Shown: positions 35,067-47,058 of the stretch, in pieces
Layout: every line of letters begins with the position of its first letter
Numbering within the stretch: position 1 is the stretch's first letter
DNA from: Vicia villosa
Taxonomy: Eukaryota > Streptophyta > Magnoliopsida > Fabales > Fabaceae
Length of the DNA stretch: 64,000 bases
Reading direction: 5' to 3'
Assembly: GCF_029867415.1 (NCBI RefSeq)
Contig: NC_081185.1
Coordinates: forward strand, 109,296,413-109,360,412
The notes under the pieces: generated by a model
What the model saw: the letters and a program-made list of their open reading frames with translations, nothing else
Databases searched by the model: none
What the model was told of the DNA's origin: nothing
Translations under genes and position numbers: made by a program

Positions 35067-38000
35067 TGTTGTGAAAAACGAGACCAAGAATAAAGTATAA
35101 TAAGGAATTAGAGAGGAGAAGAAGAACACAAGAATTGGTTATAACTGCTATTCTTTCACTTTCTCTTAAAACAAGATTACAAGTTTACAAGAATAACAAA
35201 TAACCTCTCTCACCCTAAATTAGGATTTGCAGCTTAGTAATGATGAGAGACTAGTATGCTATTTATAATAAAACCTAACATACTAACTAATGGGCTTTTT
35301 CCACAAGGCCCATTACACAAGCCAACTTAATAAACAAGCTAACTTAACAAATTAGGGTTTAAACACTAAAACCTAATTTAACATGCTAACAACCCTAGCA
35401 TCTTCGACACCTGCATGCTCGACCCATCTTCGACTACAACATGCACACTTCGACACCAGCATGTGAGCAACCTTCGACGTCATGCTTAACCCTGTCGAAC
35501 TGTTGAACCAAGAAGCTACCCTTTGACCATACTAGATTTCGATCCAATATCTCACAAATCTCCACCTTGGACCTAACTCTACAACGTCAAGGGAACAAAC
35601 TAGCTTTCTTCATGCAGCTTTATCAACTGCATATAGTGGAAAAACTTGCAACTCGACAATGTCTTGGTGATCATATCAGCAGCATTATCCTCAGCCAAAA
35701 CCTTCAGCACTTGGACTTCTCCACGCTCGATTACTCCTCTGAAGAAATGCAGCCTCACATCAATGTGCTTAGTTCGCTCATGATAGGCTGAATTCTTCAA
35801 CAGGTGTATTGCACTTTGACTATCACATTTAACAGTGATACATCGACCTTGAAGTTTCAGCTCCTTCGCAAAACCTTCAAGCCACAATGCTTCTTTCACA
35901 ACTTTAGTTAGGGCAATATACTCTGCTTCAGTGGTTGATAGAGCAACAACCTTCTGAAGTGTTGCTTTCCAACTGATTGCAGTGCCAAACATAGTGAAAA
36001 CATATCCGGAAATAGATTTTCTGGAATCCATATAACCTGCATAATCAGAGTCGACATATCCTTCTATTACTGCTTTACTATCTTCACCCAAGGCTCCACC
36101 ATAAATTAGGACCCTATTCAGAGACCCATTTATGTACCTTAAAATCCACTTCAATGCTTGCTAGTGAGCCTTTCCAGGATTCGCCATGTACCTGCTTACA
36201 AGGCTTACTGCATATGCTATGTCGGGTCTAGTACAGACCATAGCATACATCAAAGAACCAACTATATTAGCATATGGGATGCTATTCATATAGGCTCTTT
36301 CGACATCAGTACTGCGACTTTGATCAATACTCAGCTTGAATTGAGGGTTTGTTGGAGTCACAACTGGCTTCGAATTCGACATACCAAACTTTTCGAGAAT
36401 CTTCCGTAGATATGCTTCTTGAGATAAGCATAACTTCGACTTCTTTCTATCTCTTCGAATGTCAATTCCAAGAATCCTGGAAGCAGCTCCCAAATCCTTC
36501 ATATCGAACTCCTTATTGAGTTCAGCCTTCACCCTCATTACATCTTCAACATTGTTGCTTGCTATGAGAATATCATCCACATAAAGCAACAAAATAACAA
36601 ATGAATTACCAGGTCGAAATCTGAAGTAAACGCAGTGGTCGAACTGACTTCTAATGAAACTTATGCGTGCCATGAACTTGTCGAATCTCCTATTCCACTG
36701 TCGAGGAGATTGTTTCAGCCCATACAAAGATCTCTTTAACTTGCACACATAATCTTCCTTCCCCTTTTTGATATACCCTTCAGGTTACCTCATCAGGATC
36801 ATTTCATCTAGATCACCATACAAGAACGCAGTCTTCACATCCATCTGTTCCAGTTCAAGATCGAACTGTGCCACCATGGCAAGCAACATTCGAATGGACC
36901 TATGCTTCACAACAGGAGAAAACACATCATTGAAGTCGACACCTTCTTTCTGAGTGAAACCCCTTGCTACTAACCTTGCCTTGTATCTTTTCAACGTCAC
37001 TCCTTCAATTCCTTCCTTAACTTTGAAAATCCATTTACAGCTGACTAACCTTGCCCCATCAGGTTTCTTGATCAGTTCCCAAGTATGATTATCATGAAGA
37101 GATTTCATCTCATCATCCATGGCCTTCAGCCATTCAGTCTTATTTCGACTCCTCATAACTTCCTTGTAGTCTCTAAGTTCTTCGTCTAGAACCTCACTTG
37201 CAGAGATTAAGGCATAAGCTATAAGATCTGCATACCCAAGTCTCTGAGGTGCCTTGATGACTCTTCTCGACCTATCTCTCGACAATAGGTAGTCATCGTC
37301 AGTTTCCTCAACTTCCTCAGCATCTTCTGCTTCTTTTAGGGATATGCAATTCAGCATCAACATGCTCCACCTCAACAGGAATCTCTACCAGTTCCAGCTC
37401 TTCGTCAGATGTTTCTGTACTTCGACCAACATCATCAATTTTCTTAAAAGCCATTTCAGCTTCATTGAAAACTACATCTCGACTGGTGATACACCTCCTG
37501 TGACCTGGATCTAGGCACCATAGCCTATAAGCTTTGACTCCTTCAGGGTATCCCATGAACATGCATTTCAGAGCTCTAGGTTCGACCTTGTCTTGCCTAA
37601 TGTGAGCATAGGCTACACATCCAAATACTCTCAGTTTGTCGAGATCTAGTGGATGTACCGACCAAACTTCTTCAGGTGTCTTCATATCTAACGCTGTCGA
37701 AGGACATCTGTTTATCAGATATGTTGCTGTCGAAATAGCCTCAGCCCAGAACACCTTCTCTAACCCAGCACTAGTCAACATACATCTGACTCTCTCCAAA
37801 ATAGTTCGATTAAACCTTTCAGCCAAACCATTTTGCTGTGGAGTACCTGTAGTAGTTATGTGCCTTGCAATACCAGAGGCAGCACAAAAACTGTCGAATG
37901 CCTCATTGCAAAATTCAAGGCCATTGTCGGTTCTCAACCTCTTGACCTTTCTGCCAGTCTGATTTTCAACCAGAGTCTTCCAACTTTTGAAATTCTCAAA

Positions 38001-40065
38001 AGTTTCATCCTTAGTCTTCTGGATGAATACACATAATTTTCTGGAATAATCATATACTATGGATAGAAAATACCTCGCCCCAGAATGTGATGCACACCTT
38101 GCAGGCCCCCAAAGATCAGCATGGATGTAGTCAAGGGATCCATGTGTTCTTTGTTTGCCTTTGTAGAATTTCACTCTGCAATATTTTCCAAGTACACAGG
38201 GTTCACAAAACTTCAGCTTTCCGACTTTGTCTCCACCAAGCAGATTTTGTTTCCCTAATTCGACCAGACCCCTTTCACTGACATGGCCCAATCTCATGTG
38301 CCATATTTTTGTCTTCGACAATGGTTTCGTGGATGCAACATTTGTTGAACCACTTACAACTTCAGCCTCAAGGGTATACAAGCCTTTTTTCTTCACGCCT
38401 CTCAAGACTCCCTTTGAACCCTTCATGACTCTTAGGATACTTTTCTCTCTTTGGAAAACATATCCGTTCTTGTCGAATTCACCAAGAGAAAGCAGATTTC
38501 TCTTCAAATCAGGAACATACTTGACTTCAGTCAACAACCTTATTGACTCATCATGGAGCTTGAATCTCACAGATCCAACACCTGCAATCTTGCAAGCTTG
38601 TTGTTTCCCAGCAATACTGATCCACCATCTTGATCACATAATTCCTCGAACAAGTCTTTGTTTGGAGTCATGTGCCAAGTGCAACCTGAATCCATAATCC
38701 ACTCTCTTCTCGAGTCGCTGCTTGAAACCATAAGAACATCAGATGATTCAAAATCATCTTGAACAATGGCTGCATTGCCATTATCCTTACCTCCATGATC
38801 TTTCAGACGTTCAGGGCACACCTTTCTTGTGTGACCCTCCTTCTTACAATGATAGCATTGAATGCCAGATGCTTCGCCACTGTAAGACTTCGACTAACTT
38901 TTGCCCTTCTTGTCGAACTTACCATTCTTTCGCAAGAATTTTCCTTTAACGGCCAAACCTTCACCAATAGTCGAAGGTTTATGCTCCTTTCGTTCATTCA
39001 AGTCCTTAGAATACAAGGCTGATTGAAATTCTTCAAACGTCAGGTACTCCCTTCCATACAAGAGAGTTTCTTTGAAGTGAGCATGTGATCGAGGCAAAGC
39101 GCACAATAGTAACAGCGCTTGATCTTCATCATCAATCTTTACATCGATATTTTCAAGATCAAGAATCAACTTGTTGAACATATCCAACTGCTCAGCCAAC
39201 ACTTTATCTTCAACCATCTTGAATGAATACAAAGCCTGCTTCAGGTAGAGTCGATTTACCAGCGATTTGGTCATATACAAACTTTCAAGTTTCGCCCATA
39301 ACCCTGATGCCGTCGTCTCCTTTGATACCTGTTGTAGAACCATATCACCAAGGATCAACAGAATTGCGCTGTGTGCTTTCTCGATCATAGTTGTCTTCTC
39401 TACTGTCGTTAATGCAGCATTCATGGCTGCCTCTCCCTTCAACGCTTCCAAACAACCCTGCTGAACTAGTAGGGCTTTCATCTTCAAGTGCCACAGACCG
39501 AAATCATTCACTCCGGTGAACTTTTCAATCTCATACTTTGTTGAAGGCATCTTCTCCATGCTCATCGCACCAGTTTGTTGTGAAAAACGATACCAAGAAC
39601 AAAGTATAATAGGGAATTAGAGAGGAGAAGAAGAACACAAGAATTGGTTATAACTGCTATTCTTTCACTTTCTCTTAAAATAAGATTACAAGTTTACAAG
39701 AATAACAAGTAACCTCTCTCACCCTAAATTAGGATTTGCAGCTTAGCAATGATGAGAGATTAGTATGCTATTTATAATAAAACCTAACATACTAACTAAT
39801 GGGCTTTTTCCACAAGGCCCATTACACAAGCCAACTTAATAAACAAGCTAACTTAACAAATTAGAGTTTAAACACTAAAACCTAATTTAACATGCTGACA
39901 ACCCTAGCATCTTCGACACCTGCATGCTCGACCCATCTTCGACTACAACATGCACACTTCGACACCAGCATGCGAGCAACCTTCGACGTCATGCTTAACC
40001 ATGTCGAACTGCCGAACCAAGAAGCTACCCTTCGACCATACTAGAGTTCGATCCAATATCTCACA
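35067..40065 (-). mobile_element. Element C, decayed Tnt1/Tork-like Copia of the A/B family
   Basis: 4999 bp with 490-bp LTRs (35067-35556, 39576-40065) and a perfect TSD CACAC (35062-35066, 40066-40070). Same PPT (AAGGTGGAGATT) and PBS region as A and B. The LTRs are 54 bp longer through an extra TTCGAC/GCATGC-rich stretch (about 35408-35464). Coding lesions make it non-autonomous. Confidence 0.95.
35600..39550 (-). pseudogene. Gag-pol of element C, multiply disabled
   Basis: Gag starts at ATG 39550 (MPSTKYEIEK) and, unlike A and B, has CGA (Arg) where they have the stop after SLVN. Lesions seen by comparison with A/B: TAG at 38896-38894 before the zinc knuckle; a 1-nt deletion near 38598 after the protease; a net 11-nt deletion near 37336 between integrase and RT; TAA at 36787-36785 in the RT (MR*PEG); TAG at 36163-36161 before the RNase H (AH*QALKW). 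The domain order and motifs ([26 protein letters not shown]) are still readable. It is an older relative of A/B, not their direct source. Confidence 0.92.
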
Positions 40066-40976
40066 CACACACATATACAGATACATGTATATCCCCATGC
40101 TTCACATATTTACTCACACCTGCACATAATCATCCATTCACAACTTCATCACATTATTCAATCATACTCATCATCTGATTCATCATTCACTTCACCATTA
40201 ATCAAATATCATTCAATTTCCAATTAATCAAACATTATTTAATTCACAATTAATCAAACATAATTAAACCATGCAATGTCACAAAGAATGCAATGCAACA
40301 TCATTGACTCATGCTTGTGGTACCAAAACATCACTGATGACTTAGTCATCGTTGTCTCCAAAGATCCCCACCATAGGATCGATTCCCGCTTGGAATCGGC
40401 GTACTTCACAACATCACACTCAATCGGCACAATGGGATTGGGGGTCATCACTAGACCAATGGTCCTACAAACATCGCTGGACCGGAGTCCTACAAATCAC
40501 CACTGGACCGAAGTCCTACAAATGCTATGAATGCATGATGCCTAACGTCACAAAATCAACGACCACGGCTAATCAAAATGGCATCACCATTCATTTATTC
40601 ATCAAATCATATCATTATCTCAATTACACAAATCATCATTACCACACATATTTCACATAGCATCTATGCGCATTAAGGCATGCTTAATATCACTTTATTT
40701 AACATATCACACATTCTCCATCACATAATCATCATCATACAAATATCATCATATGATCACCATATAATCATCCTCGTCATAACGACTTCAATTCATCATA
40801 GAAAGCTTACATTATGTTATATCAAAACACAATCATTTCAATTATGAAAACCTCAAAAATATCTTGGTCAACACAACACATAATCATCAATCATCATGTT
40901 ATCAATCATCACAACAACATTCATCACAATCAAGTATAGAAATACATGAATCCACATAATCAAGTTCTATACAAAT

Positions 40977-42067
40977 TAGGGGTGTTCAAAAATATGGTTA
41001 ACTGAACTGTATACTTGAACTGAACTGAATTGCACCATAAAAAAACTAAACCACTTAAATGGATAATGAACTGAACCACATAATTTAAACAATTCAATTT
41101 CAATTTAAAACCGGTTCAGAAAATTTATAAATTAGTTTAATCATATAATTAGTTTCTCATAAAAAAAATCAATTGAGAGTAAAAGTAAAATTATGAAAAT
41201 AAAAAATTAATATTTTTTTCAAAATGTTTAAAATAAAAAAACTTTTTTTTAAATAAAAAATATTTTTTTATTGCAACTTATTACATTCAAGCCATCAATC
41301 CTATCATAATACTATTTCCTTAGATAACATTCATAAAAAATATTTTGTCAAAAATTAAGATATAAAGCAAAATAAGATTTGATATTTTGTGGCAGACTTA
41401 CAATCTGAATCGCAATTTTAATAAAAAAAAAATTATGAACAGAAGTATCACTGTATAACTAAAGTCCAAGAAAAATAATGACACGTTAGGTCATATATTG
41501 GTAATTTGAAGTTTTAAACATGTTAAAGTAGAGCATTTATTATGCGCATGAGTCTATACTAAAAAAATGCCAAATAGAGAACAAGGATAGAGCTCTGGAA
41601 ATAACAAAAAAAATTGAAAAAATCTTTTTCGAAAATAATATTTTTTCTATTTTGTATCGAAAATAAAAAAGTCAATTTTTTAAAAATATTTTTTTTTTTA
41701 CTGAAATAAAAAAATTCAAATATTTTAAAAAAATAAATAAATCTAGAAATAATTTTTTTCTGAAAATAAAAAAACTTAAGTTTTTTTAAAATAAATATTT
41801 TGAAAAAATTGTTTTTTAGGTATCAATTTAATTTTTCATGAAATTAAAAAAATTAGTTTTAAAAGAGTTTAAATTATAAATTTGGCTTAAAATTGCAAAC
41901 TGATTATAAACTGATTTATAAATATAAACTAGTTCTAAATTAATTTGAAATTGAATTGAAACCATTTTAATAGTTATTTTAATTTTTATTGAAGTGGTTA
42001 TTGCAAACTGAACTGAATCATAAATATGGTTTGGTTCAGTGCAATTTATGAACCATGAACACCCCTA
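40977..42067. mobile_element. Non-coding hAT-type element (1.1 kb)
   Basis: 1091 bp with terminal inverted repeats TAGGGGTGTTCA / TGAACACCCCTA and a perfect 8-bp TSD ATACAAAT (40969-40976, 42068-42075). The subterminal regions carry GAACTGAACTG / GGTTCAG motifs; the centre is A-rich and codes for nothing. Confidence 0.92.
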
Positions 42068-42422
42068 ATACAAATAGCCCTCTAAACCTACCCAAACGTG
42101 CACAATAAATTTCAAAAAAAAATTCAAAAATTAGAATAAAATATAAGCTTCCATATTCTGAAATCATTTTGCAAAAATCATAGTTTTTGTCCCAATAACT
42201 CGTGCTAAGTGCGCTCGATTATACCTCGACCTCTATTTTGTTCTTGCAAGCGGGCTTCGTCACGCTAAGCACGACCTAGCTTCCTCTTTCTTTCATGTTA
42301 TCTCAAAAACTACTACAATAATGAATATTCTCTCATTTTTCCTCTTTTTACATAGTTAGCCTTAGGACCCCTAATATGATATTTCTATTATGCCCTTACT
42401 AACTCCACCTCACATTATCTCC

Positions 42423-42423
<1 letters not shown>

Positions 42424-42472
<49 letters not shown>

Positions 42473-42483
42473 TATTATTATTA
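42424..42483. repeat. (ATT)n microsatellite
   Basis: About 19 ATT triplets with one ACT interruption. Confidence 0.95.
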
Positions 42484-42731
42484 TTCTCTAATAATAAAAT
42501 GCTCCATTATATAATAAATATAACTAAATAATTATTTAACCCAACAATATTATTACTAGTTAAACGCTATATAACTAATTAACTCAACATACCACTTAAT
42601 CCAAGGTAATACCCTTTCAACCCAAGGACATATACCCCTAACCCTCAACAGACATCATCAAAACATCGAAATTCATAATTATTCACTATAATTCATCAAA
42701 ACAATACAAATTCTAAATTTGGGGTGTTACA

Positions 42732-43700
42732 TTGTTCACCCGTCAAGGTGATTTTGCCTTAGAGAATGACTTAATCCACCATCATCAAAATGATTACAAA
42801 TGCACTGGTTCACTTCCGGTGACTAACAATCAAGGCAATGATAAACATGTTAGAGATCTCTTAAGAATTCTGACCTACCTGGTCCCCTAAGATATTTAAT
42901 GATTGTTGACTCCTTAAGGATTCTGACCTATCTGGTCCCTTGAATGAGATTTATCCATAATGACAATCTATCAAAGTCTTATTGAGTCTACAGACTAACA
43001 CTTAGTCGCTCAAGGAATAATCAAGCTTCAGTTGACGGTAAAATTGTGTTTACATGATTACTTCTTACAAGTAGATTACACAAATGTTAAGTACAAGAAA
43101 TAATAACACAAAAGTGTTATGCTAGTTAAGAGCAAAAACTCCTTGCATTTACATAATTATACACAGATGTATTTGATCAGTAGTTAGGTAGCATCTTGTA
43201 GTGTTCTTCTTTCTCTTCTTTCTTTTATTTCTTTTCATATTTTCTATCTCTCCTTTTGTTTAGCTTCAACTAACATAGCTTCAATATCAACTTCAACATT
43301 CGCGTCAGTCTCATCCCTTTAATTGAATTCTTTGATCTTCTATTATAGCCTTCAAAAAAGGCGTTATGAGGATAGAAAAGTCTTTTCCAATATCAACGGT
43401 TACTTCCCAACAGATAGTATTAAGAGTAGATGTTGGATAGGATGACACGTCACTTCCTTTTCCTGTAGCTTGCAGCGTTATCAGAGAACGTGGGAGACAA
43501 TGCCTGTGAATAGTATAAACGTCTTTCTTGCAGTGCATTGTTTGCAGAGTTGTTGTATTGAAATCTTGTTTAACAAGTTTCTTGATCTTTTCTTCAAATG
43601 ATGTACTTCTGTTCTGAAGTAATGAACTTGGAAGATATTAACTTCATATCTTCAACTCAGTCCCATGAGTATGACCTTCAATGGAGCGCGGTCTTGTAAC
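42732..43700 (-). other. Non-coding repeat, possible old Copia LTR
   Basis: No gene. Two tandem units of about 65 bp share TTCTGACCTA(C/T)CTGGTCCC (about 42860-42945), reminiscent of the repeated units in the SIRE-type LTR. Borders not determined. Confidence 0.3.
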
Positions 43701-43727
43701 AAATAATACATAAATTATCAGTTACAT

Positions 43728-44180
43728 TCAATTAAGTACTAATAAATAAATAAAACTTACATTAAAACATTTACATCTCTCTCTTTTCCATAACTTAAAT
43801 GCCATGTGATCATAGTACCTAGTGAGTAAAGGTAGGGTCAGAGGGCTATACAAGGAACCCTCATATGTGTCAGCCTGAACATATGCCTTTATATCATTAT
43901 GAGTCGGCATCTCTGTATCAGCTAATATAGAAACCTTCATATCAGTCTGAACATGAACCTCCGCATCATTTTAAACAGTTGCCTCTGCCTCAACATCATC
44001 AGTAACGACATCATTTGGCTTAACATTATGGTCTCTAGACCGACTAGTTCCACCTACTCTATGCTGGAGATTATATGGTCCATGAGACTGTTCAATCCTC
44101 CTACGATGAGAAACAGTGGGATTACTCTACACGCCCTAGTCTCCAAATGAATGTCTCCATCATCTCTACCGCCTCCACCA
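43728..44180 (-). pseudogene. Fragment resembling a plant-mobile-domain protein N-terminus
   Basis: Minus-strand translation gives broken peptides ending in SPLTLPLLTRYYDHMAFKLWKRE (43870-43790). This resembles the 'L-x-x-Y-x-D-H-x-A-x-x-L-W' segment that opens the plant mobile domain in MAIN-like proteins. Frames upstream are interrupted by stops, so it is a relic at best. Confidence 0.4.
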
Positions 44181-44189
44181 AAGCACTCT

Positions 44190-44798
44190 ACAACTGCTCT
44201 CGCTCAATCTAGGTATTATTTTGTCGTATTTGTCTCTTCTCACAATATTAAAAAAAAGACCCAATTTTTTTTAAAAAATATAGAACTACTGGGTTTTTTT
44301 AATTATCTGGTCACATTCTTACATATACCAGCAATTTTAAAATATCTGGTATACATGTATATGTTTTTATTGGAAATTAGTAAATATTTGGTATGAATAT
44401 ATCCATACATATCGAGTTTTTAGAAAAATTCGATAAAAATGCAGGCAAAATATGGAATTATACCAGATATTTTTAAATTTTCGGTATAAAACCATAAATT
44501 TTGAACCTACAATTTCAAAAAAACCAATAAAAAAACATGTTTTTTCTAAATATCCGGTATCCTATCAAAACATTCAGAAAAAATACATAAATTTAATATA
44601 AAACATTACTTGTAAAAATTCGGTATTTCCAACAAATTTTCGATAGAAAACATTGTTTTTTTGCAAAAATTCAACAGATGAGATTTTGTGTGTAAAAAAT
44701 TGTTTGGAAGTATTATGGTGAAATCAAAGGTTATGTAAGGGTGTCAGATCAACTTGGGGTGCCTGGCATATTCTTCCCGTTTCATTAGTCAAAGCCTA
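44190..44798. other. AT-rich spacer with TACCGAAA/TTTCGGTA-type motifs
   Basis: No gene. Similar CGGTAT/ATACCG motifs recur at 47215-47425 on the other side of the transposon, so that transposon may have landed in an older repeat. Confidence 0.35.
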
Positions 44799-44875
44799 AA
44801 TTATAAGACAATTTCTTTATCCACCCCCTAACCTTCTTAGAAACCCGCGCGAAATTCCTGAAACGCTCCTATATT

Positions 44876-45100
44876 TCGGAAGTGCATCTCCGAAATCACA
44901 TTTTTTCAAAAAAAAAAGGTGATTTCGGAGATGCACTTCCGAAAACACCTTATTTTTTAGAAAAAAAATGTGTTTTCGGAGATGCACTTCCAAAATCACC
45001 TTTTTTTCCCAGAAAAAAGGTGTTTCCGAAGTTACATCTTCGAAATCACCTTTTTTCATAAAAAAAAGTGATTTCGGAGATGCACTTCCGAAATATTGTA
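44876..45100. repeat. Palindromic TTCGGAGATGCA array, left end of the transposon
   Basis: Five or six half- or full copies of TTTCGGA(G/A)(A/G)TGCA(T/C)(C/T)TCCGAAA separated by poly-A/T loops, with flanking GGTGATTT/AAATCACC pairs, so successive units can fold as hairpins. Confidence 0.85.
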
Positions 45101-45219
45101 TGATGCATCAACATGATCGAAATTATCATAAAGCTTTGATTTATCATAAACAAACGAATAAAGCTTCAATTTATCATAAATAATCGAAATTACAAAGATA
45201 TATCAACATGAAATTAAAG

Positions 45220-45591
45220 TTACATATTGTTAAACACGAGTAGTTGAGGATGGGTCAACATTTTGATAATGTCGGCTCCCGATCTTTGAAGTTTCACATC
45301 CAACTCGATCGAACCCTTCGAAGAAAATCGGTTGAAAGTTTTCCACAAAACCGCTAAATCTTCGTCGTTCTTGACTTCAAATGGGATGAACTGGACATCT
45401 CCCTCGTCGTTTAGCGAAGGCGAGCGGTACTCAAGCTTGACAACCTTCCAATTTTTCGGGTATTGCAAGAGAGAGTTAAGCGTCGAGATCAAATCCGCGA
45501 ATGGCGTGTTGCGCGAGAACCTAAATTGGAACGACATCGGGTAACCACTTCTGAAGTATACAAAAGCAAGGTGGGGGTAGGTTTGTGTCAT
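45220..45591 (-). CDS. Hypothetical 123-residue protein, transposon-borne (PB1-like?)
   Basis: An open frame of 123 codons, starting MTQTYPHLAFVYFRSGYPMS, with ATG at 45591. Visible features are a basic FQFRFSRNTPFADLISTL segment, YPKNWKVVKLEYRSPS, an acidic KNDEDLAVLW segment typical of PB1-like folds, and RSGADIIKML near the end. Similar short proteins are, as far as I recall, found at the N-terminus of legume transposon-related proteins, but I cannot name a family with certainty. It lies between the OTU-like piece and the left palindrome array. It may be a remnant of a longer gene or a single small gene of the element. Expression is unknown. Confidence 0.5.
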   Translation of the reverse strand: MTQTYPHLAFVYFRSGYPMSFQFRFSRNTPFADLISTLNSLLQYPKNWKVVKLEYRSPSLNDEGDVQFIPFEVKNDEDLAVLWKTFNRFSSKGSIELDVKLQRSGADIIKMLTHPQLLVFNNM

Positions 45592-46020
45592 TGCTGTTTA
45601 TGGCTTGACGTTGATGAAAATGTATAGGTTCATTATTTATAGACTTCTTGGAGTAATAATGACCCAACAAACCTTATCTTGCAATCAGTGGAAGTTTCGG
45701 AAATACATTTCCAAAATAAGCCTGAATCTTCAAATTTTCGGAAGTGCATTTCCAAATTAAGCATAAACAAAACAGAAAAAAATACATTTTGTTGTGTGCA
45801 GTCTGTTTTATGAAATTCTACAAATAGAACCAAATGACAACAAGTAAATGAGAATGACATAATCATTGACAACATTAAATATAGGTATATTATATATGTA
45901 TTGAATCAGTTTGATTTTACATTCATGACGTCAATACATACAAAAAATGACACACATCCGGTCATTAAAAACAAAAAAGATCCGGTATAATCTAAAATGC
46001 CCCGAACGATCCATCGGCCC

Positions 46021-46598
46021 TTAAAAATCTAAAACAAGTAAGTTCTCCGACCTCTCTCTATTTTCCTCTCGTTCTTGCTTCATCGTTTGTTCGAACTCTG
46101 CCATTCTTTCAAAAAAAGGATTCGGCCAAGCGTCCACCTCTTTTGTATGACGTGTCATCCACTGACAAGAGGTCGCCGGAATAGGACACCCGGGTTTCAA
46201 AAAAACTTGCACAAAGTAACGCGATCTTAGATATCTGATACAAATGATGCGGCTGGACGCGTCCAAAGGTGGGCGACTATGAAGCAGAAGAAATGTCTCC
46301 GAAAATACAAATCTCGTCAAATTGACACACACCCGGTCGTACGCACTTTCTATAAGATGGCCCATCTCGGGGAATGACATCCACTTTGAAATCGGTGCGT
46401 GAGCGGTTAGTGATGGAACAAGGGAATCATTAACTTTATCAAAGTTTTCTTGATTTTCATAAAGTCGGTCGTATATGTCCCTATGCGAAGTCAACTCCGA
46501 AATAATTCTCGTCGAATAAGAGTGTGATTTTCTTCTTCTCTTCCGAGCAAACCGGCAACGGCTCGATATCCGCAATTACTGTCGGTGCCAACATCAGC
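46021..46598 (-). pseudogene. OTU-like cysteine protease piece, frameshifted
   Basis: Reading leftward from 46598, one frame gives ADVGTDSNCGYRAVAGLLGR. This is the catalytic-loop signature of OTU deubiquitinases (Asp and Cys; Cys codon 46574-46572), followed by NHTLIRREL. After a frameshift near 46515 the next frame continues ELTSHRDIYDRLYENQENF, KWMSFPEMGHLIESAYDRV and SRYFVQVFLKPGCPIP to a stop at 46021. The last motif normally carries the catalytic His before FV; here it is Tyr. The C-terminal WPNPFFERMAEFEQTM helix is kept. OTU proteases remove ubiquitin. This copy looks inactive because of the frameshift and the lost His. Confidence 0.6.
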
Positions 46599-46843
46599 TA
46601 TATTATCAATATATTTTCTTCATCAACAAATCAGCAACAATGTAGTGGAATAAGAGATGAAATGAAGTTTATTTACCTCAAATTGTAGCTTTCTATGCCC
46701 TCTTTTGTATGATCAACCACTTGAAACTCGATTTGGAGACGAAAGATGGATTGAAAATGATGGAGGTTCTGGAGAGGGTTTGAGTTGTTGTTTGGAGGAA
46801 AATGAATGAAATAGTGAAGGAGGGAAAAAGTATATGAAGGGTG

Positions 46844-46978
46844 TTTTCGGAGATGCATCTCCGAAAAAACACCTGACAATTTAAATCCAACGTTTAAATT
46901 GAAAAACAAGTGCTTTCGAAGATGCATCTCCGAAAACACCAATTTTTTAGTGTTTTCGAAAATGCATCTCTGAATTCT
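46844..46978. repeat. Palindromic TTCGGAGATGCA array, right end of the transposon
   Basis: Contains a perfect 24-bp palindrome at 46844-46867 (centre GAGATGCATCTC) and two degenerate copies up to 46978. The same motif occurs at the left end and as weaker copies near 45690-45760. Confidence 0.9.
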
Positions 46979-47058
46979 GAAAAAATAGTGAATAAAGAAA
47001 TTGATTTTAAGCAGGGGTTCTCACCCCAGAGGGTGGATAAAGAAATTGTCAATTATAA

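Larger units (their letters stand above)
34533..42731 (-). repeat. LTR-like repeat interrupted by element C and a hAT-type element
   Basis: The right end TTTGGGGTGTTACA is, on the minus strand, a TGTAACACCCC start typical of gypsy LTRs. TGTCACATC at 34533 may be the other end. Removing element C plus one TSD copy (35067-40070) and the hAT element plus one TSD copy (40977-42075) leaves about 2.1 kb of non-coding sequence with repeated GGACCGAAGTCCTACAAAT motifs (40450-40530). No flanking TSD found, so borders are uncertain. Confidence 0.4.
44807..47050 (-). mobile_element. DNA transposon with 20-bp TIRs, MULE-like, carrying OTU-like piece
   Basis: 2244 bp. Both ends carry GACAATTTCTTTATCCACCC as an inverted repeat, flanked by the perfect 8-bp duplication AATTATAA (44799-44806, 47051-47058). 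Arrays of a TTCGGAGATGCA palindrome lie near both ends. Inside are two minus-strand coding pieces, one OTU-like and one of a PB1-like kind. No transposase is present. The TSD length alone fits hAT or Mutator; the coding pieces resemble those found with legume Mutator-like elements, so the class is an inference. Confidence 0.8.

Noticed and set aside
44807..47050. Simple hAT assignment from the 8-bp duplication
   Set aside because: The termini do not start with the usual hAT (T/C)A(G/A)NG and the contents resemble Mutator-associated genes; left as MULE-like, class uncertain.
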